Shown piece by piece: positions 1 to 12,440 of a stretch of DNA of 64,000 nt. The notes beneath the pieces are model-generated. The model was not told where the DNA came from, searched no databases, and was given only the letters and a program-made list of their open reading frames with translations. Position 1 is the stretch's first letter. Each line of letters starts with the position of its first letter. Origin of the DNA: Megascapheus bottae (lineage: Eukaryota; Chordata; Mammalia; Rodentia; Geomyidae); NCBI GenBank assembly GCA_024803745.1, contig JANJXV010000002.1:40941757-41005756 (forward strand). Direction: 5' to 3'. Position numbers and translations under genes: made by a program.

Positions 1-1361
1 TAGAAGAGGCTGCCTATGCAACACATTTGCTTATCCTAGTCCCTTTCTCAGTGAGCTCCTCATATATCTTACTTTTTTTGTAGTACTTGTCCACATATAT
101 TATTCTGTTTTCGAGAACTAGCAAAAATAAGAAAATATGACTTAGAGGATGATGACTATATATCTTTTCATGAAGTGTGGGAATTTTTATATCCAAAGAA
201 AGTAACATTTCATGACTCAGTGAGTGACAAAGGAGTAGAACTATGAAGGTGGTTTTGATATCCACACTGACTCTATTGAAATTGGATAATTCATTTTGTG
301 GAGAGTACAGAAATAAACAGTAGGAGGTTGGAAGAATCTTTGTAGATGTAATAAGAAAATGCTTTCATTTTCTCCCTGATACATTGCTAGATTTTACATA
401 TTTTATAAATGTATATACATGTACACATTTAAATATGTAATTGTGTATTATGTTATCTTGATTATATAATGCATTAGCTACCTTATACCTGTTTAAATTA
501 TTTTTTAAATGATATATATAATTACTGTTAGGAAGAATTTTTGTTAGCTTTAAAGTCTCAGTTTTAATATCTAGATTTCAATTCCAATTGATTTGTTTTC
601 ATGTTTAAGATTCCTGAAGATTGTAATTTGTTCATTTAACTAAACACTATTGCACACTTGTTTTTCCACAGCAGGCTTTATACATATAATGCCTCTTGTC
701 AGAAGCATGCTTTTCTTAGTGTATTATAGCTAGCCTATATCTTATTTGACTGTTATTTTACTTATGTGTCCTAATACAATGTTAGACTATTTATATCTAA
801 AGTGATACAATACTTGATATATTTGAATTCAAAACTACCATCTTGTTATTTGTTTTCTATTTGTCATACCTCTTTGTTTCTTTATTTTCAATAACTTTTT
901 ATTTGAAGGATGGTTAATATAATGAATACACTGTTCCTAAGTAGAATTATCAACTATTTTCAGCTCTAAGTAACCTTTAAAATCATTTTCACTTCATTCT
1001 TACATTTTTCCACCTTTGATTTGAATGGTTATGTTTTATTTTAATCTGCAGTCTAATATTTAGCCAAAGAAAAAAGCTCTCCCTGTAGATCTCTCAAACT
1101 CCCTTTCTGTGAAACTTCCTTCTAGTACTTAACCCTAAATTCTGCTCCCTACAATGTGACTTACAACTTCTCTTGACTTATCTCTTCCTCCAGACTGAGA
1201 ATGTTACCCTGTTTACCCTTCTTGTCCTGAGTGCTAGAAACTGTTCCTTATCACTTAGCTAGTACTTTATGATGTGTTCTTTGCCTCTTTTCCTTCCTTG
1301 TGGATCTTACATTTTCAGTTTAATCACCAAAAGACTGGAGATACTTCAATTGTTTTATTTT
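1..1361. other. AT-rich intergenic DNA, no gene seen
   Basis: I see no coding region with recognisable similarity and no RNA gene. The stretch is AT-rich with scattered stop codons in all frames. The longest open frame (83 codons near the left edge, minus strand) has no family features and looks like chance. Confidence 0.6.
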
Positions 1362-1560
1362 TCTTATTTTTATTCATATTTTACTTGTTTTATATGTATA
1401 TTTTTTACTGTATTCTATCATCAGGGTGGTGATGTATAGAAGAGTTACAGTTACATTCTTCAGGTAGTTAGTACATCACTTCTTGAAAACTGGTACCCAT
1501 TCTTATGTTTGTTTACCCCATTTTCCCTCTTCTCACCCCCTCCCAATTAAATTGGTTAGA
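1362..1560 (-). mobile_element. L1 3' end, truncated, older subfamily
   Basis: A T-rich start is followed by the L1 3'UTR read on the reverse strand: a 'gatgtatagaagagttacagt' type block, then a C-rich tract ending in 'caccccctccc'. The same block occurs at 24760-24900 and 59434-59570, so it is a distinct, older tail type than the 'agaagggttacattatattc' tails elsewhere. Only about 200 bp are present and no coding part remains. It stops just after the pyrimidine-rich tract. Confidence 0.65.
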
Positions 1561-1717
1561 AAAAAAACAATAAATCTGAACAGAAATTCAGGCTCCATTA
1601 TATCTTTTACTTAATGGTTTATAGAAAATCTTTATACATATGTATAGTTTACCAACATCTTTCTCAACCCAGATTACTCTTTCCATTATTTAATGACACT
1701 ATTTATGACTGAATTTT

Positions 1718-2665
1718 TTCCATATATTTTTATTGAAATTAATTGAAGGGTTACATTATATTCACCAGATAGAAGGTGCCTTACTTCACAAACATTCATA
1801 CCCTTTCTCATGTCTTGGTCCCCATTTCCCTTCCCCCAAATCCCACTCCTCATCTTGTTTTCCCCCCTTCCCTATCTTATTTCAAATAACCAAATAAGCA
1901 TATATACAAAATATCAGACAGCAAGGTGACATACTGTAACAACATGAGATAGCCAAGGAACAGCAAAGGAGATGAGAGATAACATAGTACATTAAGGACA
2001 ACAATCACACATTATATGGCTTTTGTTTCTATATCCTAGAGGACCTTTCATTTAGCGTCATACTATATGGCCTTATGAATTTAGATATTGTTCTATTGTA
2101 AATTTCTGCTAGGAGAGCCCAAGGTTTCTACTGATTATGATGAATGAGGGAAACCACTGAGCGTATGTTCCTTTGAGTCTGGCTTACTTCACTTAATAGG
2201 ATTTTTTCTAAGTCTTTCCATTTCCTTACAAATGGGGCAATGTCATTCTTTCTGACAGCAGCATAGAATTCCATTGTGTATAAATATCACATCTTGTTGA
2301 TCCACTCATCAACTGAGGGGCATCTGGGTTGGTTCCATATCTTTGCTATGGTAAATAGTGCTGTAATGAACATCATTGTGCTAGTGGATTTAGTATGCCC
2401 TTGATTCTGGACGATTGAATAAATGCCAAGTAGTGGAATTTCTGGGTCATAGGGGAGCTCTATGTTTAGTCGTTTGAGGAACAACCATACTGCTTTCCAT
2501 AGTGGTTGAATGAGTCTGCACTCCCACCAACAGTGTAGTAGTGATCCCTCCTGGCCACATCACCTCCAGCATCTGTTGTTATTAGATTTCTTGATCATGG
2601 TTCTAACTGGAGTGAGGTGGAATCTTAGAGTTGTTTGATTTGCGTTTCTTTTATTGCCAGAGATG
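1718..2665 (-). mobile_element. L1 5'-truncated copy with target duplication
   Basis: Reverse-strand L1 tail: poly-T side at 1718, the 3'UTR block with the C-rich tract (about 1830-1870), then the ORF2 C-terminus. The minus frame 2484-2287 encodes residues such as 'LPYDPEIPLLGIY' and 'RCPSVDEWINKM', which match the C-terminal end of the full L1s in this window. Flanks 1702-1717 and 2666-2681 agree at 15 of 16 positions ('ttt(a/g)tgactgaatttt'), a convincing target site duplication. The element is about 950 bp and coding-dead. Confidence 0.88.
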
Positions 2666-2681
2666 TTTGTGACTGAATTTT

Positions 2682-3513
2682 ATGACTCCTTTTTTTCCTA
2701 TTTAAGAATCTTCCTTTTAAACCATAATGGCAGTTTTCCTCTCCTGTTTTCTTTCATATGACTTTATATTTCACTGTATGTGTACTAATTTTCATTTCAT
2801 GTATGTGTATGATTCATTTGGAATAGATTTTTGTATTAAGGTAATTTTTTCACAGTGTATATACATAATGCAATATATAAAAAGGATTTTTTCCACCAAG
2901 TTACAATAATACTTAAAAAAATTACACATATAGTATGCACTCCAACCTCTTCTCTCTGATTGGCCTATTGTGTTTGAAAGACAAATTTATTTACGTTAAT
3001 TTTCCAATCTGTTAGTGTATATATTCTTCCAACTTTGTTACTTTATTATTTTTCCAAATGTTATTACTTTTCAAATTTATCTTAAGATGAATTTCACAAC
3101 GTACACAAATATTTACACACATCTATAATGACTCCATAGATATATTAGAATAATGGATTAGACATATTGATCATTATAATACATAAATATTATATATTTA
3201 TTCATTCACTTATATCTTTTCAGAATTCAGCTGAAGTTTTGCTGCATTTCTGTTAGAATGTATTGGTTATACAATGTGTTTCATTTTATTTCCATACATT
3301 TACCAAATGTAGCCTTATCAAATTCATGCCTCACCTCACTCCCTCTCTTATTTTTGTTCTCTCATTTTAGAGTTAAAATTATTTGATGAGATTTCATTGT
3401 TGCCCTTTCATACAAGATACGAATGTACAAATGACCATGTTCAATTTACTATTTTACTTGTACTTTTTTGTTCCTACTGGTATTCACTCCCCCACCACAT
3501 AGAACCTGCTTTG
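2682..3513. other. AT-rich intergenic DNA, no gene seen
   Basis: No recognisable gene, RNA or young repeat. A 60-codon plus-strand frame (2727-2909) has no family signature. Confidence 0.5.
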
Positions 3514-3522
3514 TATTTTTGT

Positions 3523-3718
3523 TTGTTTTTTGCCAGTCTTGAGGCTTGAATTCAGGGCCTGGGCACTGCCTTTTAGCTTTCTCAAGAATAGCACTCTACC
3601 ACTTGAACCATAGTAGCACTTCCAGCTTTTTTTGTGTGTTTGTTATACTAAGGAAATGAGCCCAGGGTTTCATGCATGCTAGGCAAGCACCCTATTCCTA
3701 GGCCACACTGCTGGCCCT
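3523..3718 (-). mobile_element. SINE type A (dimeric tRNA-like, ID-related)
   Basis: Reverse-strand copy of the window's common ~190-bp SINE. It begins with poly-T and 'tgccagtctt' (the element's 3' end) and ends with 'ggccacactgctggccct' (its tRNA-like 5' end). Flanks 'tatttttgtt' (3514-3523) and 'tattcttgtt' (3720-3729) form a probable short target duplication with one mismatch. Confidence 0.85.
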
Positions 3719-3809
3719 ATATTCTTGTTATTTAAAGCACTAGGTACTACATATGAGGACTTGTCACTTCTACGATAACAATAAAGTAATTATTTTTAAA
3801 AGTCAAGAT

Positions 3810-4213
3810 GTCTCATCTTGATTCCCCCATTCACTCTCCACTTTCAAATAACCAATTAAGCATATATAAAATGTATCAGATAACAAGGTAAAATATTGTA
3901 ACAATATGAGGTAAGCAAGGGACAGCAAAAGAGATGAAAGATAACATAGTACTTTAAGGACAACAATCACTCATTATATGGCTTTTGTTTCTAAATCCTG
4001 GAGGTCCTACGTTTAATGTCATACTATATAGTCTTATGTATCTAGATTTTGTTCTTTTGTGAATATCTGCTAGGAGATGAGCAGGGGGAGGGACAAGGGA
4101 AAAGGGGACCAGGACATGAAAAAGGGTATCAATATTTGTGAAAAAATGTACCTTCTATCTGGTGAATATAATGTAACCCTACTAGTAATTATAATAAAAA
4201 TATATGAAAAAAG
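3810..4213 (+). mobile_element. Small L1 with 5' inversion (twin-primed)
   Basis: The left part (3810 to about 4076) is L1 3'UTR and ORF2-end sequence on the reverse strand. The right part (about 4077-4213) is the L1 3' terminus in forward orientation: 'accttctatctggtgaatat' followed by an A-rich end. Together they cover adjacent segments of one L1 tail with the 5' part flipped, the classical result of twin priming. The junction lies in the purine-rich tract ('gagcagggggagggac'). Flanks 'aaaagtcaagat' and 'aaaagtcgggat' are a likely diverged target duplication. Confidence 0.8.
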
Positions 4214-4215
4214 TC

Positions 4216-4376
4216 GGGATCTTTTTCATTTTGGCTTATTTTACTGATTTTGATTTATATTGACCTCTTATTTTTTTCTTGAAAATGATATATTTCTATT
4301 CTTCTATAGGCTTAATATTACCTAATTATATATATATATTTATTGGTGATAAAACACCTGGGATCATTCCATATTT
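4216..4376. other. Left flank of the outer L1, possibly older L1
   Basis: AT-rich DNA next to the outer L1. Joined conceptually to 19277-19401 on the far side ('aatggtgctgctataaac'), it resembles the reverse strand of an old L1 ORF2 end. The outer L1 may therefore have landed in an earlier L1 fragment. This is inference from a short diverged match. Confidence 0.35.
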
Positions 4377-4390
4377 CTTTTGTCTGCATT

Positions 4391-4795
4391 TTTCATATAT
4401 TTTTATTGTAATTAATAAAAGGGTACATTTTTGCCAGATAGAAGCTTCATTAATTCACATTCATTGATACCCTTTTTCATGTCTTGGTCCCCATTTCCCT
4501 CTCCCCCACCCCACCCCTCATCTTGTTTTCCCCCCTTCCCTATCCAATTTCAAATAACCAAATACAAATATATCCAATATATCAGATAACAAAATGAGAT
4601 ACTGTAACAATATGAGATAAACAAGGGACAGCAAAAGAGATGAGAGATAACATAGTACATTAAGGACAACAATCACACATTATATGGCTTTTGTTTCTAT
4701 ATGCTAGAGGACCTTTCATTTAGTGTCATACTATATGGCCTTATGGATTTAGATTTTGCTCTATTGCAAATCTGTGCTAGGAGAGCCCAAGGTTT
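4391..4795 (-). other. 3'UTR of the outer L1 with G-rich tract
   Basis: About 400 bp after the ORF2 stop. It holds the tail block common to L1 copies in this window and a C-rich plus-strand tract (about 4489-4540), which is G-rich in the L1 transcript. It ends in a T-rich stretch (about 4385-4410) corresponding to the A-rich 3' end. Confidence 0.75.
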
Positions 4796-7700
4796 CTACT
4801 GATTATGACGAATGAGGGAAACCATTGAGCCTAAGTTCCTTTGAGTCTGGCTTACTTCACTTAATATGATTTTTTCTAAGTCTTTCCATTTCCTAACAAA
4901 TGGGGCGATGTCATTCTTTCTGACAGCAGCACAGAATTCCATTGTGTACAAATAGCATATCTTGTTGATCCACTCATCAACTGAGGGGCATCTGGGTTGG
5001 TTCCATATCTTTGCTATGGTGAATAGTGCTGCAATGAACATCGTTGTAGTAGTGAATTTAGTATGTCCTTGTTTCTGGACAATTGGGTAAATGCCTAGTA
5101 TTGGAATTGCTGGGTCATAGGAGCTCTATGTTTAGTCTTTTGAGGAACTGCCATACTGCTTTCCATAGTGGCTGAATGAGTTTGCACTCCCACCAACAGT
5201 GTAGTAGTGATCCCTCCTGGCCACATCCCCTCCAGCATCTGTTGTTATTAGATTTCTTGATCCTGGCCATTCTCACTTGAGTGAGGGGGAATCTTAGAGT
5301 TGTTTTGATTTGCATTTTTTTTATGACCAGAGATGTTGAGCATTTCTTCATGTGTCTATAGGCCATTTTTGTTTCTTCTTCAGAGAAGACTCAAAGTCTT
5401 TGGCCCATCTTTTAATGGGATGGTTGTTACTTTGGAGTTTAGTTTTAGAGTGATTCAATTTTTGGAGCTGTTGATATATTTTAGACATGAGACCTTTGTC
5501 CGGTGTGTGGTTGAAGATCTTTTCCCACTTTGTAGGCTTCCTAATTAATTTACTAGCTATGTCCTTTGCCATACCAAAGCTCTGCAATTTAATGCAGTCC
5601 CATTTATCCTTTCTCTGATTTGTTGTAATTCTTGGTCCTTATTAAGAAAGTTTCGACCTGTGCCAAGGAGGCGTAGTGTATCTCCTATTCCCTTTGTGAA
5701 GTTTTCATTGTGGCGGCTTTTACCTCGAGATTTTTCATCCATTTGGAGTTAATTCAAATGCAGGGTGATAAAGAAGGATCCAACTTTAGTTTTCTGCAGG
5801 TGCTTAACTAGTTCTACCGGCACTAGTTGTTGAAGAGGCTGTCTTTCTTTCATTCTATTTTTTTGGCTCCCTTGTCAAAGATTAGGTAGTCATAGGTCTG
5901 TGGTTTAATATCTGGGTCCTCAGTTCTATTCCATTGGTCTTCAGGCCCATTTGTTTTTTTGCCAGTACCAAGCTGTTTTGATAATTATAGCTCTGTAATA
6001 GAGTCTAAAGTTTGGTATTGCAATTCCTTCTGCGCTCTTCTTTCTGCTAAGAACTTTTCTTTTGCTATGCAGGGTCTTTTATTATTCCATATGAAATTTT
6101 GGATTCCCTCTTCTATTCCTTTAAAGAATGACATTTGGATATTTATGGGTATTGCGTTGAATTTGTAGACAGCACTTGGCAAGATTGTCATTTTCACGAT
6201 GTTGATTCTTCCAATCCAGGAGCATGAAGGTTTTTTCCATTTCCTCAGTTCTGTTTTAATTTCCTTTTTCAGGGTTTTAAAGTTTTCATCAAAAAGATAC
6301 TTTACATTCTTAGTTAAGCTAAATCCTTGGTACTTTATTTTCTTTCAGACTATTGCAAAAGAAGTTGCTTTCCTGATTGTTGCCTCATTCCTCTCACTGT
6401 TGGCGTAGAGGAAGGCAGGTGATTTTTGACGGTTAATTTTATAGTCTGCTACCCCTCCAAAGTTTTGAATCAGCTCAAGCAGCTTGGGAGTAGAATCTAT
6501 AGGATTCTTTTAGTATAGAATCATGTCATCTGCAAAGAGGGATAGTTTTACTTCCTCTTTCCTTATTTGGATCCCCTTTATGCTTGCTTCTTGCCTTATT
6601 GCACTGGCTAGGAATTCTAATACTATGTTAAAGAGGAGTGGAGAGAGTGGGCATCCTTGTCTCGTTCCTGATTTTAGAGGGAATGGCTTTAGATTTTCGC
6701 CATTAAGTATAATACAAGCTGTGGGTTTGTCATACACTGCTTTTATTATACTGAGGAATGTTCCATGGATCCCTAGTTTCTCCAGAGCTTTTAACATAAA
6801 AGGATGTTGGATCTTGTCAAATGCCTTTTTTGCATCTATTGAGACAATCATGTGATTTTTGTCCTTGCTCCTGTTGATGAGTTGAATTATATTAATTGAT
6901 TTGCCTATGTTATGCCAGCTTTGCCTCCCCGTGATGAATCCTGTTTGATCATATTGTTTAATTTTTTTGATGAGTTGTTGTAGACGGTTGGCCACTATTT
7001 TGTTGAGAAATTTTGCATCAATGTTCATCAAAGAAATAGGTCTATAGTTCTCTTTCTTTGATGAATCTCTGTCTAGTTTGGGGATGAGAGTTATACTGGC
7101 TTCATAAAATGAGTTTGGTAAAGAGCCTTCATTTTCAATTTCGTTGAAGAGCTTGAGGAGTCTTGGTGTGAGCTCTGCTCTGAAGACCTTATAGAATTCA
7201 GCTGTGAATCCATCTGGCCCTAGGCTTTTCTTAGATGGAAAGTCTCTTATTGCCATTTCTATTTCAGTGCTTGAAATAGGACTGTTTAGTTGGGTTAGTT
7301 CTTGGTTCAGTGTGGGTATGTTAATGTTGGCTAGGAATTCATCCATTTCTTCTAGATTCTCAAATTTGTTGGTGTAAAGTTTTCAGAAGTATTCCCTCAT
7401 GATACTCTGGATCTTGGTAATTTGTATCGTGATATTACCATTTTCGTCTGTGATTTTGTTTATTTCATTATGCTCCCTTCTTTTTTTGGTAAGATTTTCT
7501 ATGGGTCTGTCAATTTTGTTATTTTTTTCAAAGAACCAACTCCTTGTTTTGTTGATTCTTTCTATAGTTTTTTTGGACTCCAATTCATTTAATTCTCCTT
7601 TAATTTTAATAATTTGCTTCTTTCTACTGGGATTAGGGTTGGTTTGTTGCTCTTTTTCTAGGAGCTTAAGGTGACACATTAAATTATTTCTTTGCGATTT

Positions 7701-7998
7701 TTCCAATTTGTTATTGTAGGCACTCAGAGCTATAAATTTTCCTGAGTACTGCCTTTGCTGTATCCCAAAGGAGCTGGTATTTTGTGTGCACCTTTTTGTT
7801 AAATTTCATAAAGTGTTGGATTTCTGTTCTGATCTCTTCAATGACCCATTGGTGATCCAACAATGTGTTGTTCAATCTCCATGAGTTACAGGGTTTTTGT
7901 TGGTTAAGATGCGTGTTCAGTTCTAATTTGATGCCCTTGTGGTCTGAGAGAGTGCAGGGAATAATTTCAGTGTTTTTGAATCTGCCCAGGTATGTTTT
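4796..7998 (-). pseudogene. Outer L1 ORF2, 3' part: reverse transcriptase and C-terminus
   Basis: The longest open piece (7346-6510, 278 codons) carries the reverse transcriptase fingers and palm: '[11 protein letters not shown]', '[13 protein letters not shown]', '[12 protein letters not shown]', '[10 protein letters not shown]', and the catalytic 'FADDMILY' directly before a stop. Downstream pieces in other frames (6197-5985, 5742-5557, 5587-5348, 5366-5115, 5041-4796) continue to the C-terminal Cys-rich motif ('CWRGCGQEG', 'LLHCWWEC') and end at 4796. An upstream piece (7706-7383) links to the endonuclease side. At least five disruptions exist, so it is a dead copy of a protein that would nick DNA and reverse-transcribe L1 RNA in the nucleus. 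Confidence 0.92.
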
Positions 7999-8145
7999 CT
8001 TTTTTTATTTACATTTGTTTTATTGCTAAGGATGATGAAAATTGATTATGTATTTACTAGCCATTGCACTTTTTTGAGAACTGTCTACTGAATTAATTTC
8101 CCATTTATCAATTGGATTATGTGCTTTTTGGCATTAAATTTTTAT
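7999..8145 (-). other. Probable 3'-transduced segment of the inner L1
   Basis: Between the expected L1 3' end (about 8146-8163) and the A-tract next to the target duplication lie about 140 bp that are not part of this L1 family's tail. On the minus strand they contain 'cagacagttctcaaaa' and 'catcatccttagcaataaaa', which match the ORF2 C-terminal coding strand of a different, older L1 type. An AATAAA hexamer (minus strand, 8024-8019) stands about 15 bp before the A-tract. This fits read-through transcription past the weak L1 polyadenylation signal into neighbouring DNA at the source locus. Confidence 0.7.
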
Positions 8146-8563
8146 TTTATTAAATTTTATTTTTTATTGTAATTAGTAAAAGGGTTACATGATATTTGCC
8201 AGATAGAAGGTGCATTAATTCACATACATTGATACCCTTTCACATGTCTTGGTACCCATTACCCTCCCCCCCACACTCCCCACCTGTCTTGGTTTTCCCC
8301 CCTTCCCTATCAAATTTCAAATAACCAAATACAAATAAATTCAATATATCTGATAAGAAAGTGAGTTACTATAACAATATGATATAACCAAGGGACAGCA
8401 AAGGAGATGAGAGACAACGTAGTACATTAAAGGACAACAATCATTCGTTATATGGCTTTTGTTTCAATATCCTGGAGGTCCTTTCAATTAGCTTCATATT
8501 ATATGGCCTTATGTATCAAGATTTTGCTCTATTGCAAATCTCTGCTAGTAGAGCCCAAGGTTT
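8146..8563 (-). other. 3'UTR of the inner L1 with G-rich tract
   Basis: About 410 bp following the ORF2 stop. It has the same blocks as the outer copy. A run of C on the plus strand at about 8261-8306 ('accctccccccccacac' and 'ttttccccccttccc') gives several G-runs in the RNA and can be written as a potential G-quadruplex. G-rich 3'UTR tracts are a known feature of mammalian L1s. Confidence 0.75.
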
Positions 8564-11500
8564 CTACTGATTATGACAAATGAGGGAAACCATTGAGCCT
8601 AAGTTCCTTTGAGTCTGGCTTACTTCACTTAATAGGATTTTTTCTAAGTCTTTCTGTTTCCTAACAAATGGGGCAATGTCATTCTTTCTGACAGCAGCAT
8701 AGAATTCCATTGTGTACAAATACCACAACTTGTTGATCCACTCATCAACTGAGGGACATCTAGGTTGGTACCATATCTTTGCTATGGTGAATAGTGCTGC
8801 AATGAACATTGTTGTGCTAGTGGATTTAGTATGTCCTTCTTTCTGGATGGTTGGGTAAATGCCAAGTAGTGGAATTGCTGGGTCATAGGGGAGTGCTATG
8901 TTTAGCCTTTTGAGGCACTGCCACACTGCTTTCCATAGTGGTTGAATGAGTTTGCACTCCCACCAACAGTGCAGTAGTGATCCCTCCTGGCCACATCCCC
9001 TCCAGCATCTGTTATTATTCGTTTTCCTGATCCTGGCCATTCTAACTGGAGTGAGGTGGAATCTTAGAGTTGTTTTGATTTGCATTTCTTTTATGACCAG
9101 AGATGTTGAGCATTTCTTCATGTGTCTATAGGCCATTTTTGTTTCTTCTTCAGAGAAGACTCTCTTTAAGTCTTTGGCCCATCTTTTAATGGGATGGTTG
9201 TTACTTTGGAGATTAGTTTTGGAGTGATTCAATTTTTTGAGCTGTTGATATATTTTAGATATGAGGCCTTTGTCCGTTGTTTGGTTGGTGAAAATCTTCT
9301 CCCACTCTGTAGGCTTCCTAATTAATTTACTAGCTATGTCCTTTGCCATACAAAAGCTCCCCAGTGTAATGCAGTCCCACTTATCCAGCCTTTCTCTGAT
9401 TTGTTGTGATTCTTGGTCCTTATTAAGAAAGTTTCGACCTGTGCCAAGGAGGCCTAGTGTATCTCCTATTCCTTCCTGTAAAGTTTTCAGTGTGTCAGCT
9501 TTTACCTCCAGGTCTTTGATCCATTTGGAGTTAATTCTAGTGCAAGGTGACAAAGAGGGATCCAGCTTTAGTTTTCTGCAGGTGCTTAACCAGTTCTGCC
9601 TGCACAACTTGTTGAAGAGGCTGTCTTTCTTCCATTCTATTTTTTTGGCTCCCTTATCAAAGATTAGGTGGCCATAGGTCTGTGGTTTAATATCTGGGTC
9701 CTCAGTTCTATTCCATTGGTCTTCAGGCCTGTTCCTGTGCCAGTACCAAGCTGTTTTGAGAATTATAGCTCTGTAATAGAGTCTAAAGTTTGGAATTGAA
9801 ATTCCTCCAGCGCTGTTCTTTCTGCTAAGAAGTGTTTTTGCTATACGGGGTCTTTTATTATTCCATATGAAATTTTGGATTGCCTCTTCTATTTCTTTAA
9901 AGAATGCCATTGGGATATTGATGGGTATTGCATTGAATTTTTAGATAGCTCTTGGCAAGATTGTGATTTTCACAATGTTGATTCTTCCAATCCAGGAGCC
10001 TGGGAGGTTTTTCCATTTCCTTAGTTCTGCTTTAATTTCCTTTTTTAGGGTTTTAAAGTTTTCATCAAAAAGGTCCTTTACATTCTTAGTTAAGCTAATT
10101 CCTAGGTACTTTATTTTCTTTGAGGCTATTGTGAAAGGAGTTTCTTTCCTAATTATTGCCTCGTTCCTCCCACTGTTGGCATAAAGGAAGGCAGTTGATT
10201 TTTGAGGGTTGATTTTATATCCTGTTACTCTTCCAAAGCTTTGAATCAGCTCAAGGAGTTGGGAGTAGAGTCTATAGGATTCTTTAAATACAGAATCATG
10301 TCATCTGCAAAGAGGGAGTTTTATTTCCTCTTTCCCTACTTGGATCCCCTTTATGCTTGCTTCTTGCCTTATTGCACTGGCTAGGAATTCTAGTACTATG
10401 TTAAAGAGTAGTGGAGAGAGTGGGCATCCTTGTCTCGTTCCTGATTTTAGAGGGAATGGCTTTAGATTTTCACCATTAAGTGTAATACTAGCAGTAGGTT
10501 TCTCATACACAGCCTTTATTACATTGAGGAATGTTCCATGGATTCCTAGTTTCTCCAGATCTTTTAACATAAAGGGGTGTTGGATTTTGTCAAATGCCTT
10601 TTCCGCGTCTATTGAGACAATCATGTGATTTTTGTCCTTGCTCCTGTTGATGTGTTGAATTATATTAATTCATTTGCGTATGTTGAACCAGCTTTGCCTC
10701 CCTGTGATGAATCCAGTTTGATCATAGTGTATAATTTTTTTGATGAGTTGTTGTAGACGGTTGGCCAGTATTTTGTTGAGAAGTTTTGCATCGATGTTCA
10801 TCAAAGATATAGGTCTATAGTTCTCTTTCTTTGATGAATCTCTGTCTGGTTTGGTGATCAGGGTTATACTGGCTTCATAGAATGAGTTTGGTAAGGAACC
10901 TTCATTTTCAATTTTGTTGAAGAGCTTGAGGAGTATTGGTGTGAGCTCTGCTTTGAAGACCTTATAGAATTCAGCTGTGAATCCATCTGGCCCTGGGCTT
11001 TTCTTAGGTGGAAGTTCTCTAATTGCCATTTCTATTTCAGAGCTTGAAATAGGCCTGTTGAGTTGGCTTAGTTCTTCTTGGTTCAGTGTGGGTATGTTAA
11101 TATTGGCTAGGAATTCATCCATTTCATCTAGATTCACAAATTTGTTGGCATAAAGGTTTCAGAAGTATTCCCTCATGATATTCTGGATCTTGGTAATTTC
11201 TGTCTTGATATTACCATTTTCATCTGCGATTTTCTTTATTTCGATATACTCTCTTCTTTTTTTGGTAAGATTTGCTAAGGGCTTGTCAATTTTGTTAATT
11301 CTTCAAAGAACCAACTCCTTGTTTTGTTGATTCTTTCTATAGTTTTTTTGGATTCCAAATCATTTAATTCTGCTTTGATTTTAATTATTTGCTTTCTTCT
11401 ACTGTGATTAGGGTTGGTTTGTTGCTCTTTTTCGAGGAGCTTAACTTGTTGGTTTGCAATTTTTCCAACTTGTTGTTGTAGGCACTCAGCGCTATAAATT

Positions 11501-12392
11501 TTCCTCTGAGTACTGCTTTTGCTGTGTCCCAAAGGAGTTGGTAGTTTGTGTGCTCCTTACTGTTAAATTTCATAAACTGTTGGATTTCTGTTCTGATCTC
11601 TTCGATAACCCACTGGTGATTCAACAATGTGTTGTTCAGTCTCCATGAGTTACAGGGTTTTCGTTGGTGGAGATGTGTGTTCAGTTCCAGTTTGATGCCT
11701 TTGTGGTCTGAGAGTGTGCATGGAATAATTTCAGTGTTTCTGAATCTGTCCAGGTTTGTTTTATTTCCTAACATGTGATCTATTTTGGAAAATGTTCCAT
11801 GTGCTGCTGAGAAAAACGTATATTGTGTCGTTGCTGGGTGGAGTATTCTGCAGATGTCTGTTAGATCTAGTTGGTCCATATAGTTGTTCAGTTCTAAGGT
11901 TTCTCTGTTGAGTTTTTGCCTTGTTGATCTGTCCATAGGTGAAAGTGGTGTGTTAAAGTCACCGACAATCACTGTATTTCGATCTATGTATGGTTTCAGT
12001 GTAAGTAAAATTTGTTTGATGAAGTTTGGAGCTCCGGGATTGGGTGTGTAAATATTTAGGATCGTTATGTCTTCCTGGAGGAAAGATCCCTTTAGTAGTA
12101 TGTAGTAACCTTCTTTGTCTTTTCTTACTAATTTTGGTTTGAAGTCTATTTTATCTGATATGAGGATGGCAACTCCAGCCTGTTTATAGGGGCCCTTAGC
12201 TTGATAGAGTTTATTCCAACCTCTCACTTTCAAAAGATGCTTGTTTTTTTGGGTAAGATGTGTCTCTTGAAGACAGCAGAACGATGGCTCTTGCTTTTTG
12301 ATCCAACTAGACAGCCTATGCCGTTTAATTGGAGAGTTGAGCCCATTGATATTGAGAGTTAGGATTGAGAGATATTTATTAGGTCCTACCAT
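8564..12392 (-). pseudogene. Inner L1 ORF2 (endonuclease, reverse transcriptase), broken
   Basis: Start at 12392 ('MVGPNKYLSILTLNINGLNS'), 48 bp after ORF1. Residues 1 to about 235 form an AP-type endonuclease: 'NINGLNSP', 'CCLQETHL', 'VGDFNTPL' and 'LSDHKGIKLEL' supply the usual Asn, Glu, Asp-Asn and Ser-Asp-His residues. The reverse transcriptase follows (11137-10301: '[11 protein letters not shown]', '[11 protein letters not shown]', '[10 protein letters not shown]'). The last 448 codons (9910-8564) are open and end with a Cys-rich motif, C-x3-C-x7-H-x4-C ('CWRGCGQEG', 'LLHCWWEC'). Lesions: two frameshifts between about 11530 and 11140, a stop at 10670-10672 (outer copy has Ser there), a 2-base deletion near 10315 just before the FADD motif, and a compensating shift before 9910. 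Confidence 0.95.
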
Positions 12393-12440
12393 TTTTAAAA
12401 GCTTTTATTTGGGCCTGTGTCTTGACAGTTCTTGTGGTCC

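Noticed and set aside
6523..6855. Plus-strand frame of 110 codons
   Set aside because: Antisense shadow of the L1 reverse transcriptase, no independent features. The same holds for 9261-9677 and 10353-10628.
9261..9677. Plus-strand frame of 138 codons
   Set aside because: It mirrors the inner L1 ORF2 C-terminal region and has no protein family signature of its own.
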